Source of the DNA: Cervus elaphus
Taxonomy: Eukaryota; Chordata; Mammalia; Artiodactyla; Cervidae
NCBI RefSeq assembly: GCF_910594005.1
Contig: NC_057816.1
Span: 43,176,797-43,240,796, forward strand
Length of the DNA stretch: 64,000 nucleotides
Direction of reading: 5' to 3'
Each line of letters begins with the position of its first letter. The first letter of the stretch is position 1. The notes beneath the pieces were generated by a model that was given only the letters and a program-made list of their open reading frames with translations, searched no databases and was not told the origin of the DNA. A program made the position numbers and the translations under genes. Shown piece after piece: positions 31,681-42,979 of the stretch.

Positions 31681-33234
31681 GGTCTTCTCTAACCCAGAAC
31701 CAAGAGAGATCCCAGATCAACTGTGCTTCATACAAAGCTGATCATAAATACACTATACAACATATTTTTCAAAGACTCACACCCCTCTGGTATGATCCAA
31801 TACTTTTCGGCAACTAATTTTAAATCAAATTCCTGCTAGATTGACATCCGATGTTGTCTGATACTACCTACATTCTTCATGCGATCGATGTGTTACATGA
31901 AAACTAGAGATGGGGTCATAGTTGTGCACTTGCCTTGGAATAAACACAAAACTACTTTACATTAAGGGTATCAACTAAGAAATAGGTGTAAGTCAAATGC
32001 TTTACTTAGCTTAAAATTGCTCATGACCCTGAAATTCCCAACTTAACTCCTGGCAAAGCAGCAACTCTGTTACATGGTGTTTATTGTCAGCACATGAAAT
32101 ATTATTCCTGAAGGGGAGACAGGGTAAGAAGCCAGGTCAGGAAAGCCATAATTTTCATTGAGTTATATGAAAAGTAATTAATCTTTCCAGTTAGGCTATT
32201 TCTCCACCATGAGTTTGAACACCTCAGGGATACAGTTCAATGAGTATACCAGTAAATGGACAAAGAGAAACAATCCTCTCTGGACTATCTAAAAAAAAAT
32301 TATTAAATATAATTTTCTCACATCTGCGAGCAAAATGATCATTTCAGAGGGATAAGTTTTTGTTGTTTAGGCCTCCAGAGAAATAGAATAATTGTTATCT
32401 CTTTTTAATCTGGATGCGCATATAAGAAAATTTTAGCTTGAGGGATTTTAACGATAATTTTATCTGCAGTTCTAATGTACTAGGACAATAACTCGCTTAA
32501 ATATATCTGCTAAAATCTATCATGTATGTTCAAGACTTAAGAAATACACATAAATTATTTAAATTTTCTTTGTGGTTCAGTGCTTTAAAGAAAATTCTTA
32601 CATATTTTGTATTTTCTAACCATTTATTGAATATCTGGAAGTGTTTTATTGCTGTGTTTACATTAAATCACAGTAATTTAATTCAAACCGGCTTTAAGTG
32701 TCTACTTGGGATAAATGAATCTTATTTTAGCATTCCACTTCTTCCTTATGATGCTGCAAAATCTAACTGGAAATTTTACCAAGGACTCATTTCCTCATAT
32801 ATGTTTGTTCCTGAATATGGTTAGTTCTTTAAACCAAGATGAAAATTCCTTTTTATTAGGTTATCAGAGTACAAAACTCTCTCATTCAGAAGCAGTCAAG
32901 ACAGTAAGGAAACGGAGACAGATTTCAGTTAAGTGGCACAATCATAGGAAACCAACTAATCCACTTACTACATGGGTAATATTATACAGCTAAGATTTGT
33001 TTTATTTAGTCATTATTAATTCATGATCTTTGTAAGAATCAGCTACTTCAAATTCACTAAAAAGAAATGTCTTCCTAAGTTATGTGTCTAGCCCATTCTA
33101 TGTGGATGACATGTTCTACCATTCCTGGAGAGCTTAACCTGCTACTCTAGTTTTCGAATTTCATTCAGGTTAGTTATCACTAGATGGCAGCATAACTTTC
33201 ATGGTTCTAATCTTACCTGTGAAGATCTCAAAAA
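31681..33234. other. Intron 2, nothing recognised
   Basis: I looked for the exon encoding the first NOX4 membrane segment on the minus strand and did not find it here. The plus-strand open frames at 32522-32993 have no recognised signature. Confidence 0.45.
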
Positions 33235-33412
33235 GTGTGAAAGTGTTCATTGCTCAGTTGTGTCTGACTCTTTGCAACCCCATCGACTATAGTCCACACC
33301 AAGCTCCTCTGTCCATGGAATTCTCCAGGCAAAAGTACTGGAATAGGTAGCCATTCCCTTCTCCAGAGAAAATTACTAACCCAGGGATCGAACTCCTGCA
33401 TTGCAGGCAAGT
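33235..33412 (-). repeat. Bov-tA SINE, head truncated
   Basis: Antisense Bov-A body from GTTCATTGCTCAGTTGTGTC to GGGATCGAACTCCTGCATTG. The terminal head complement is missing. Confidence 0.9.
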
Positions 33413-33489
33413 CTCAAATGTAACTGAAAATTCCATGTGTAAAATTTTAAAACTAGAAATATATTTTAGATGAATATGTATAATACATA

Positions 33490-33640
33490 GTTTCGTCCTT
33501 CCTATGGACTAAATGTTTGTGTCCCCCAAATATATACATTAAAACCCTATCATGATGGTATTTGAAGGTGGAGCCTTTGGTAGGTAACTAGGTTTAGACA
33601 AGATCATGAGAGTAGAGCCCCGAGATGAGATCAATGCAGT
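33490..33640 (+). mobile_element. MaLR-type (MLT1/MST-like) LTR fragment
   Basis: Part of an old solo LTR of the ERVL-MaLR class: TATGGACTAAATGTTTGTGT, CCCCCAAATATATACATT, GATGGTATTTGAAGGTGGAG, CCTTTGGTAGGTAACTAGGT. There is no internal retroviral region. Ancient and shared by mammals. Confidence 0.75.
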
Positions 33641-33689
33641 GAATGAGAACTACAGAATATGAGCACATATATAACAGGGAATGTGATCT

Positions 33690-34140
33690 AAATAGGAAGA
33701 TCACGTAGGCTTTCTGGACTAAATGAAAAGTGAACTGAGATCTGAACGGTGAGCAGAAGTCATTTAGGAATGAGAAGAACATTTATGCAAAAAAAAAAAA
33801 AAAAAAAAAAAACAACCCAGCATGAAAACTGATGTGCGAAAAATGGGAGCATATTGTATACATGAGAAATTAATAGTAGGCCAATACGGTTGGATTGCAA
33901 ATGGAGAATGGTATAACATAAAACTGGAAAAGCAGGTAGGGCTAGACCTTGATGAACTTTGTAGGTCATATTAAGAATGTGTGTGTTTATCCTAAAAATC
34001 AGTGCAGAGCATTATGTCATGAGCAGGGAGGTGGTAAGTAGACATTAGAATTTGGCAATGATAACTCTGAATGAAGTGTGCATAACTAATTGGAAGAACA
34101 TAATTTGGGCAATGGCAGTACTTTGTGTAGTTAATCATCA
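33690..34140 (+). mobile_element. L2 LINE 3' fragment with an inserted A-run
   Basis: L2 3' sequence in sense: TGAACTGAGATCTGAACGGT, GAATGAGAAGAACATTTATG, GCTAGACCTTGATGAACTTT, GTAGGTCATATTAAGAATG. A pure A-run of about 23 bases at 33790-33812 interrupts it and may be an A-tract expansion. Confidence 0.75.
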
Positions 34141-34553
34141 CAAAAGTGAAGTTTTGTTTGAGACAAGAAATATATTTTATGGTAATTATATATGAACCTC
34201 ACATATAGAAAGGATTCAGTTTCAACTAAATAGTTTATTTATCAGTAAGTTTATTTTGCTAAATAATTTCCTAAAACATATGCATCTAAAATCAGAGAAC
34301 TAAAATGGTCTAATCCACATGCCACCATCAACCCAGTGTCTAATCTCTCATGAGAGTCCTAACGAAAGGCAATACACACCCTTTGTTGACTATGTCCAGA
34401 GAGAGCAAACAGTTCTACCATCAAACACTTCTATTTTGTCTTCTTACACTTACATGAAATATGTGTCTTTATAACTTTTACCCACAAGGCCACTCTGGAT
34501 AAAAATATTCTAAAATAGACATTAAAAAACTGAAGCTAAAACTAGGATGGCTT
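34141..34553. other. Intron 2, nothing recognised
   Basis: No supported feature. Confidence 0.45.
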
Positions 34554-34682
34554 CAGGACCTCCCTGGCAGTCCAGTGGTTAAGACTCTGTGCTTCCAATG
34601 CAGAGGTGTGGGTTCGGCTCCTGGTTGGGGAACTAAGATCATAGATGCCACATGGCACTGCCAAAAAATGGAAAAGAAAAGT
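34554..34682 (+). repeat. CHR-1-type SINE
   Basis: CCTCCCTGGCAGTCCAGTGG, TTAAGACTCTGTGCTTCCAA, GGGTTCGGCTCCTGGTTGGG, GAACTAAGATCATAGATGCC, then an A-rich tail. About 125 bp, typical of this cetartiodactyl SINE. Confidence 0.88.
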
Positions 34683-34861
34683 AGGATGATTTTCTAGCTC
34701 ACTCTTGTTTTCTTTGGGTTAAACACAATTCTTTAGGCCTCTAAAATTCTTGCTAAAATTTTAAGACTCCCGCATGAAGAAAGTAGTGAAAAACACTAGA
34801 CCATTCAGGCATGGTCTAAATCGAATCCTTTATGATTATACAGTAAAAGTGACAAACATTT

Positions 34862-36860
34862 AATGGGGAAGATCTGATAGAGTTCCTGAAGAACTATGGA
34901 TTGTAATATTGTACAGGAGGCAATGACCAAAACGATCCCCAAGGAAAAGGAAATGCAGGAACATATAGTTGTTTGAGGAGGCCTTATGAAGGAATATCTG
35001 AGAAAAGAAGAGAAGGGAAAGGCAAAGGAGAAAGGGAAAGCTATACCCAGCTTAATGCAGAGTTCCAGAGAATGGCAAGGAGAGAGAAGAAAGGCTTCTT
35101 AAGAGAACAATGCAAAGAGATAGAGGAAAACAATAGATGGGAAAGACCACAGATCTCTTCAAGAAAACTGGAGATACCAAGGGACAATTTCAAGCAAACA
35201 TGGACACAATAAAGGACAGAAATAGCAAGGACTGAATAGAAGCAGTTAAGATTAAGAAGAGATGGCAAGAATACACAGAAGAACTATACAAAAAAGGTAT
35301 TAATGACCCAGATAAACATGGTTACTCATCTAGAGCCAGACATCCTAAAGTGTGAAGTCAAGTGGGCCTTAGGAAGCATTACTACGAACAAAGTTAGTGG
35401 AGGTGACAGAATTCTAATTGAGCTATTTCAAATCCCAAAAGATGATGCTGTTAAAGTTCTGCACTCAATATGACAGCAAATTTGGAAAACTCAGCAGTGG
35501 CCATAGGACTGGAAAAGTTTAGTTTTCATTCCAATTCCAAAGAAAGGGATGCCAAAGAATGTTCAAACTATAAGACAATTGTGCTCACTTCACATGCTAT
35601 GTAATGTTCAGGGTAATGTTCAAAATCCTTCAAGCTAGGCTTCAGCAATATGTGAACTGAGAATTTCCAGGTGTACAAGCTGGATTTAGAAAAGGCAGAA
35701 CCAGAGATCAAATTGCCAAAATCTGTTGGATCATAGAGAAAGCAATGGAATTCCCCCAAAAATCTACTTTCTACTTCATTGATTATGCTAAAGCTTTTGA
35801 CTGTGTGGATCACAACAAACTGTGGAAAATTCTTAAAGAGATGGGAATACCAGACTACCTTACCTGTCTCCTGAGAAATCTGTATGCAGGTTAAGAAGCA
35901 AGAGTTAAAATCAGACATGGAACTACAGACTGGTTCAACATTGGGGAAGGAGTACATTATGCTGTATATCCTCACTCTGCTTATTCAACTTATATGCAGA
36001 GTACATCATGCAAAATGCTGGGCTGAATGAATCACAAGCTGGAATCAAGATTGCCAGGAGAAATATCAAACAACCTCAGATATGCAGATGAAACCACCTT
36101 AATGGCAGAAAGCAAAGATGAACTAAACTCTTGATAAAGGTGAAAGAGGAGAGTGAAAAAGCTGGGTTAAAACTCAACATTCAAGAAACTAAGATCATGG
36201 TATTTAGTCCCATCACTTCATGGCAAATAGATGGAAACAGGGGCAGATTTTATTTTCTAGGGCTCCAAAAATCACTGTGGATGGTGCTGCAACTGCAAAA
36301 TTAAAAGATGCTTGCTCCTTGGAAGAAAAGTTATGACCAACCTAGACAGTGTATTATTAAAAAGCAGAAACATCACTTTGCCATCAAAAGTCCATCTAGT
36401 CAAAGCTATGGTTTTGCCAGTAGTCATGTACAAATGTGAAAGTTGGACCATAAAGAAGGCTGAGCACTGAAGAATTGATTCTTTCAAACTGTAGTGTTGG
36501 AGAAAACTCTTGAGAATCCCTTGGACAGCAAGGAAATCAAACCAGTCAGTTCTAGAGGAAATTGACCCTGAATATCCATTGGAAGGACTGATGCTGAAGC
36601 TGAAGCTCCAATACTTTGGCCACCTGATGAGAAGAGCTGACTCACTGGAAAAGACCCTGAAGCTGGGAAAGAGTGAAGGCAGGAGGAGAAGGGGATGACA
36701 GAGGATGAGATGGTTGTATGGCATCACCAACTCAATGGAGCAAATCTGCTCAAATTTGAGCAAACTCTGAAGACAGTCAGGGACAGCGATGCCTGGTGTG
36801 CTGCTGTCCATGGGGTTGCAAAGAGTCGGACATCACTTTGCGACTGAACCACAACGATCA
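34862..36860 (+). mobile_element. BovB (RTE) LINE, ~2.0 kb, 5'-truncated, inactive
   Basis: Runs from the end of the endonuclease region through reverse transcriptase to the 3' terminus (GAGTCGGACATCACTTTGCG). Many frameshifts and stops occur. The catalytic box reads YADE rather than YADD (TAT GCA GAT GAA at 36081-36092). Large antisense open frames over it (35568-35975, 36272-36811) are shadows of this element. Confidence 0.96.
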
Positions 36861-38129
36861 TCTCAGTGACCTTTTCCAATTTACCAGAATTCAGTAGTTA
36901 AGATTATGCTCTCTCTCACTAAGGACAAGTTCTGCTGATTCCAAGACTGTTATATTGTGAGGAACTATGTTGCATAATGACTCATCTTCTGTTTACAATT
37001 TTCGCACATGAATTGCTATCAAGAACCCCTTTATCCTGCAATGAAAAAAAATTGGGGTAGGGGAACAGAAGTGTGAGAGAGCAGGTACATAAATGTAAGA
37101 ATTTATTAATGTTAGCCCATTATATTATATTGGATGTGAATGCTCTATTTTTACTTTTTCCTTCCAATTTTGCCTTAGCTGAAAATTTTACATTCACGTT
37201 TTCCTCATCTTCATCCAAGTTTTTGACAGAGCTATTTAACTGTAACAAAATTCTGTTGAAATAGTTGACTCTAGAGAGGACTTGCAAACTACCTTTTCTG
37301 GTAAATTAACTTTCAAATGAACATTTTTCTCTCAGCTGGGAATTTTCTCAGCAACTTTAGGGAAATGTAAAATGACATTCTACATGTAAATATCAATGCA
37401 AAACTGGTGTTCAAAGGGATCTGAAAAGGTCAGAGTAGTATTACTAGTAATTTTTTTTTTTACTTGTAATCTCTAATAATTAGTCATTTCCCTAGTTACC
37501 TCTTGGTGAGTCAACAATTAGTCATTTCAAGGAAAAAAATAAAAATAAAAATTAGCATAGAGGTTTACAAAAGATTTTTTTTATATTCTGCTCTGGTATT
37601 TTATGTTTGTCAAAAATTATGTAACTTTGTATTCATTAAGGTCAATTTTATTGACTCTTTTTCTCCAAGGAAATATTTTTAATCAAACCAAATAAAGCTT
37701 ACACAACACCTAATTCTTAATTATTTTTATAATCTTAGAGCTTAGCTCTTTCATGAGGCCTTACATGTCATACAGGCCAACCCTTTTGCCTCTGTCTGCA
37801 TTGCTAGTTAGTTCATAAAGACACAGTTCTGGAACCCAGGCCTCCCTTTATGCTCTCTGTTACTTCCTTAAGAACAGAACAGGGATGTGAATTCAAATGC
37901 TCTTTCCAAACCATAAAACGTCATTCTTTCAGTTGTTTAGCCTTTTATCCAAACACTGGATTTTCCTGTCATTTTATATAAATTTTTATCTAATATTTCT
38001 CTAATCACACATTAAAATTAATTGATGGATTATTTAAAAACAAATGTTATTGCTGTTGTACTTTCTGAAATTCTGATTCTTTAGATCTGTAGGGGTTCCT
38101 GCAGTAGGTTCAATCAGGTTTGGTAGTCA
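36861..38129. other. Intron 2, AT-rich; possible MIR
   Basis: Weak antisense MIR-like sequence lies at about 37730-37880 (CTTTCATGAGGCCTTACATG, CTGGAACCCAGGCCTCCC). Otherwise nothing recognised. Confidence 0.4.
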
Positions 38130-38345
38130 TTATTTTAGAATCAATTTGAAGACAGACAGACCTGAGTTTGAAACACTTTTACTATTAGGTAGATGAAAAC
38201 ATAATTTCAGTTTTTGCACTGTTGAAATTTGCCATGTGATAGTGGAATACATTCTTAAATAAGTGTGGTTATGTTATAATCATTTTAATGCACATTTCTT
38301 GTTTTATGCTTTTTTGCTGGTTACTTATTACCTGCTGTTTATTTT

Positions 38346-40130
38346 CTATTTAGACTACGGAAATGATGTTAGACAAAAAGCAAATTCAGCAATAAATGCT
38401 GGAGAGGCTGTGGAGAAAAGGGAACCCTCTTACACTGTTGGTGGGAATGCAAACTAGTACAGCCACTATGGAAAACAGTGTGGAGATTCCTTAAAAAACT
38501 GGAAATAGAACTGCCATATGACCCAGCAATACCACTTCTGGGCATACACACTGAAGAAACCAGATCTGAAAGAGACACGTGCACCCCAATGTTCATCGCA
38601 GCACTGTTTATAATAGCCAGGACATGGAAGCAACCTAGATGCCCATCAGCAGATGAATGGATAAGGAAGCTGTGGTACATATACACCATGGAATTTTACT
38701 CCGCCGTCAAAAAGAATTCATTTGAACCAGTCCTAATGAGATGGATGAAACTGGAGCCCCTTATACAGAGTGAAGTAAGCCAGAAAGATAAAGAACATTA
38801 CAGCATACTAACACATATATATGGAATTTAGAAAGATGGTAACGATAACCCTATATGCAAAACAGAAAAAGAGACACAGAAATACAGAACAGACTTTTGA
38901 ACTCTGTGGGAGAAGGTGAGGGTGGGATGTTTCAAAAGAATAGCATGTATACTATCTATGGTGAAACAGATCACCAGCCCAGGTGGGATGCATGAGACAA
39001 GTGCTCCGGCCTGGTGCACTGGGAAGACCCAGAGGAATCGGGTGGAGAGGGAGATGGGAGGGGGGATCGGGATGGGGAATAAGTGTAAATCTATGGCTGA
39101 TTCATATCAATGTATGACAAAACCCACTGAAATGTTGTGAAGTAATTAGCCTCCAACTAATAAAAAAATTATAAAAAAAAAAAAAAAAGCAAATTCAACC
39201 AATCTTCTTAATTGAGTTCAAAATGGGTCTAAAGAGGGCAGACAACTCTCATCATCAACCATGCATTTGTCCCAAGAACTGCTAGCAAATTTATAGTGCA
39301 GTGGTGGTACAAGAAGTTTTGCAACGGAGACAAGAGCCTAGAAGATGAGGAGCACAGTAGCTGCCCATCAGAAGTTGACAACAACCAATTGTGAGCAATC
39401 ATTAAAGCTGATCTTCTTACAACTACAGGAGAAGTTGCTAAAGAACTCAATGTCGACCATTCTACAGTCATTCAGCATTTGAATGAAATTGGAAGGGTGA
39501 AAAAGCTCAGTAAGTGGATGCCTCATGAGCTGGCTGGAAATTTTAAAAAAAATCGTCGTTTTGAAATGTCATCTTCTCTTATTCTATGCAACAACAATGA
39601 GTCATTTCTGGATCGGACTGTGACGTATAACAAAAAGTGGATTTTATATGACAACTAGCAATGACCAGCTCAGTGGCTGGACTGAGAAGAAGCTCCCAAG
39701 CACTTCCCGAAGCCAGTTGCACCAAAAAAGGTCACCGTCACTGTTCGGTAATTCCCTGCCCATCTGATCCACTAGAGCTTCCTGAATACAGCGAAACCAT
39801 CATATCTAAGAAGTATGCTCAGCAAATCAATGAGATGCACCAAAAATTGCAATGCCTGCAGCTGGTATTGGTCAACAGAAAGGGCCCAATACTTCTCCAT
39901 GATAATGCCCGATCGCACTTCTCATAATTAATGCTTCAAAAATTGAATGAATCGGGGTACAAAGTTTTGCTTCATCCACCATAATCATCTGACCTTTCGC
40001 CAACCGACTACTACTTCTTCAAGCATCTCGACAACTTTTTTCAGGGAAAATGCTTCCACAGCCAGAAGGAGGCAGAAAATGTTTTCCAAGAGTTCCTGAA
40101 GCATGGATTTTTATGCTACAAGAATAAACA
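38346..40130 (+). pseudogene. Mariner transposase pseudogene
   Basis: Transposase reading starts near 38356 (GGAAATGATGTTAGAC, giving MMLDKKQIQ) and resumes after the L1 at 39184 (PIFLIEFKMG). Recognisable blocks are the helix-turn-helix region, the W-MPHEL linker (about 39515), LLHDNAR (39893-39913) and LSPTDYYFFKHLDN (about 39990-40030). The first catalytic Asp of the CDEKW block is replaced: it reads TYNKKW, with Asn at 39629-39631. In-frame stops (for example after NNQL near 39391, and at 39655) confirm it is dead. Confidence 0.9.
38375..39197 (+). mobile_element. Ruminant L1 3' end inserted in the mariner, 14-bp target duplication
   Basis: A 5'-truncated L1 of about 795 bp begins with AGCAATAAATGCTGGAGAGG-type ORF2 sequence. 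The C-terminal ORF2 frame is open at 38478-38831 (WRFLKKLEIELPYDPAIPLL is its signature). The 3' UTR ends in an A-tail at about 39171-39188. AAAAAGCAAATTCA flanks it at 38375-38388 and 39184-39197, and this sequence is the mariner's own codons for KKQIQ. Confidence 0.96.
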
Positions 40131-40679
40131 AACTTATTTCTCATTGGCAAAAATGTGTTGATTGTAATGATTCCAGTTTTGAATAAAGATGTGTTTCAGC
40201 CTTTGTCATAATGACTTAAAATTCAAGGTCAAAAACTGCAATTACTTTTGCACCAAACTAAGTGGTGTGGCCTTAGGTAATATTCTTACCCTTTCTGTCT
40301 CATGTTCCTCATCTATAAAATGAAAAATGAAATAATCTCCCCAAAGGGTAATTGTAAATATATTGCACGTATATTAACTATATATTAATATATATTAATT
40401 GTGTATATATATTAAGTACAGTACCTGGCATATAATAAGTTAACAGAAGCTATTCTTATGGTCCCATCTCTGGCCATCTACAAACTAGGTCTAGTTATAG
40501 AATTTAAATGCTCTTAGGGCAGTTTCTTAAAAATCACTTTTTCCAAGACTGTCTTTTCATCCTCAGCTCTGCTTATAGTTGGAGCTATAGGAGATGAGTT
40601 TTATTCCACTCAAAAGTATCTAAAGAAATAAAGAGCATCCTAGGTAACTAGTAGGTGTGCAATTAATGTATGGTGGATC

Positions 40680-40810
40680 ATGAATGAGTGAGCCTCTGAG
40701 ATGATCCTTTAATGCCCTCATTTTGGAAATAAAGAAAAAAGAATTGAAACCAAAAAACCCACGAGATCTATGTAGTTCACACCTAGGATCAGAACTCAGG
40801 ACGTGGTCTT
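40680..40810 (-). repeat. MIR SINE fragment
   Basis: Antisense MIR: TCTGAGATGATCCTTTAATG, CCCTCATTTTGGAAATAAAG, CACACCTAGGATCAGAACTC. Weak but ordered. Confidence 0.6.
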
Positions 40811-41214
40811 TCCATCAAACCACATTTCCCGGGATACCAACTCTGTCTCCACTTCCCCAACACCCACCACTCTAGGCACTGGGATCTTCTGTATCGAACT
40901 GAGCAACACCCAATTTGAAGAAAACCCTCAGGGCTGCTGTAGCTCTCTGATGAGCCTGTATATGTCATCCAGTCTAACCTTCTTGCTGATCCAACTTATA
41001 CTAGAAGCCTGTAAATAAGCCAAATTGCTGAAACCGTAAGGGCACTCAGTTACACTTTCGCTTTATATAACTCAGTTCAGCTCCTGGATGCATTATGCTG
41101 ACCAGCGATTGCACACTTTATTGCATATCTCAGTTCCCTCTCTGCAGCTTATGCTGTTGCCTTTCTTCTACTGTGATGGCATTACACCTCTTCTAACTAC
41201 CTCTGTGCTATCAG
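40811..41214. other. Intron 2, nothing recognised
   Basis: Less AT-rich than the surroundings; no exon or repeat could be assigned, though it may be part of the L2 that follows. Confidence 0.4.
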
Positions 41215-41305
41215 AAGAACTCCTTATTATTCCTCAAGTCTCAGCCCAAGGCTCATTTTCTCGTGGAGGCCTTGCTAAGGCCAACATCCCCAATAGTATC
41301 CTCAT
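41215..41305 (-). mobile_element. L2 LINE 3' fragment
   Basis: CTCAAGTCTCAGCCCAAGGC, TCATTTTCTCGTGGAGGCC, TTGCTAAGGCC follow the antisense L2 3' region (classically ...CTCAGAGAGGCCTTCCCTG). Confidence 0.65.
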
Positions 41306-41388
41306 TTACATCTCCAAAGTTTTCTCCTTTTCCAATATCCTGAAAAATTGGGGGCATCTTTCTCAAAGTTTCCCTTTTGCCTTTCGCT

Positions 41389-41759
41389 ATACCTATTTTG
41401 AGAAGACTCTTGAGAGTCCCTTGGACTGCAAGGAGATCCAACCAGTCCATCCTGAAGGAGATCAGTCCTGGCTATTCATTGGAAGGACTGATGCTGAAGC
41501 TGAAACTCCAATAGTTTGGCCACCTCATGCGAAGAGTTGACTCATTGGAAAAGACCCTGATGCTGGGAAGGATTGGGGGCAGGAGGAGAAGGGGACGACA
41601 GAGGATGAGATGGCTGGATGGCATCACCGACTCGATGGACATGAGTTTGAGTAAACTCCGGGAGTTGGTGATGGACAGGGAGGCCTGGCGTGCTGCAATT
41701 CATGGGGTCACAAAGAGTCGGACACGACTGAGTGACTGAACTGAAACCTATTTTGAAAC
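41389..41759 (+). mobile_element. BovB 3' end with target duplication
   Basis: Sense BovB 3' terminus (GACTCTTGAGAGTCCCTTGG to CGGACACGACTGAGTGACTG, then AACTGAA). ACCTATTTTGA occurs directly before (about 41391) and after (about 41746), the expected duplication for a short 5'-truncated copy of about 345 bp. Low divergence. Confidence 0.94.
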
Positions 41760-42744
41760 ACTTGACCCAATACATTGTAATGGTTTACCTATTTATCACA
41801 AGCTTATCTTCCCCCACAAAGCTAGAAAGTGGTAGTATAGTAAGTGGAAAAGCCCAAACTGACCCTTATTCTTAAGAACCTCAAAAATGCAGGTCAATAC
41901 TAAAGAAAATTATTTCAAAAAAATATTCCTTGGGGAAAATGTTCCTTTAGCAGTGAAAGTCAAAGAAAGTAGTCATAAGACAAATACATGAGCAAGAAGA
42001 GACAACCCCATAAAGTACTCTATATGACTTCCAAGGCAATGGTAGGCATTTTTTATTGCTTTTATAGTAAATAAAAGGGCTCATGGCAGAAAATCAGAAC
42101 AATTTATTTTTGCTGTATCTATAAATGAAAACTGTGGCTCTAATTTAAATGTCTAGTTTATACCAATAATATATTATGATAGGGATATTAATTTAGAATA
42201 TGATGAACATTCCATGTTAGCAAGATTGCACTTAAGGACAAAAACATATTTCAAGGAAGAGCTACTTCAAATGTGGATTACCTAACTATTTTCATAAGGT
42301 TTCATATGGAAACAATAATGAATAATGTGTCATGACCAACCAGAAAGTAGTTAATAATAATTGAAGGAATTATTTCTCAATAAATCCTAATAAAAGCCAC
42401 CAATTCAGTACTCTTGGGGTATATCCAAAAACTCATGAATGCCCCTTCATGCCATAATAAAAAAAAAAAAACTTTAATTCATTCCAAATGATCCTAGCTG
42501 GTTTCTGTCAACTTACTGCCTGGAGACTTTCAACTATGATGTGATTTTTGACTCAGGCTGACCTTTCTTCCTATCTATAAACTGTCTTTTTTAAAACACT
42601 GTCTCTAAAAGAAGTTTGAAAGAAGGATGCTTGGAGAAAATTTTTTCCCATATAACTTAAGGGACCACCAAAAGTTTAATGTTGATTCTGATACTTTATC
42701 CAGAAATTTTATGTTTAACTCAAATCTTTCCTTTTACATGTCAT
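41760..42744. other. Intron 2, AT-rich, nothing recognised
   Basis: No supported feature. Confidence 0.45.
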
Positions 42745-42979
42745 CATACTTTATTCTAGAGCTTCCCAGGTGACTCAGTGATCAGGAATCTGCCTTCCAA
42801 TGCAGGAGAGGTGGGTTAGATCCTTGGGTCAGGAAGATCCCTCTGGAGAAGGAAATGGCAACCCACTCCAGTATTCTTGCCTGGGAAATCCCATGGACAG
42901 GGACGCCTGGCCAACTATAGTCCATGGGGTCGCGAAGAGTCAGACATGACTTAGCGACTAAAACAACATACTTCATTCT
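42745..42979 (+). repeat. Bov-tA SINE with target duplication
   Basis: Full Bov-tA (GCTTCCCAGGTGACTCAGTG to GACATGACTTAGCGACTAAA) flanked by CATACTTTATTCT (42745-42757) and CATACTTCATTCT (42967-42979), which differ by one base. Confidence 0.95.

Larger units (their letters stand above)
38185..40261 (+). mobile_element. Hsmar1-like mariner, both terminal repeats, split by L1
   Basis: The left terminal repeat begins TTAGGTAGATGAAAACATAA (38185). The right one, GCAATTACTTTTGCACCAAA then CTAA, ends at 40261. Without the L1 and one duplication copy the element is about 1268 bp, near the 1.29 kb expected for the family. It sits on a TA in the host MIR. Confidence 0.92.
38130..40445 (+). repeat. 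MIR SINE carrying a mariner insertion
   Basis: The left arm AGACAGACCTGAGTTTGAAA, CACTTTTACTA ends at 38184. The right arm GTGGTGTGGCCTTAGGTAAT, CTCATGTTCCTCATCTATAA and TACAGTACCTGGCATATAAT starts at 40262. Joined at the TA they restore MIR order. Confidence 0.75.

Noticed and set aside
33490..33640. Endogenous retrovirus with coding potential
   Set aside because: Only a short MaLR LTR fragment is present, with no gag, pol or env sequence nearby.
36272..36811. 179-codon minus-strand ORF
   Set aside because: Antisense translation of the BovB 3' region at 34862-36860, not a gene.
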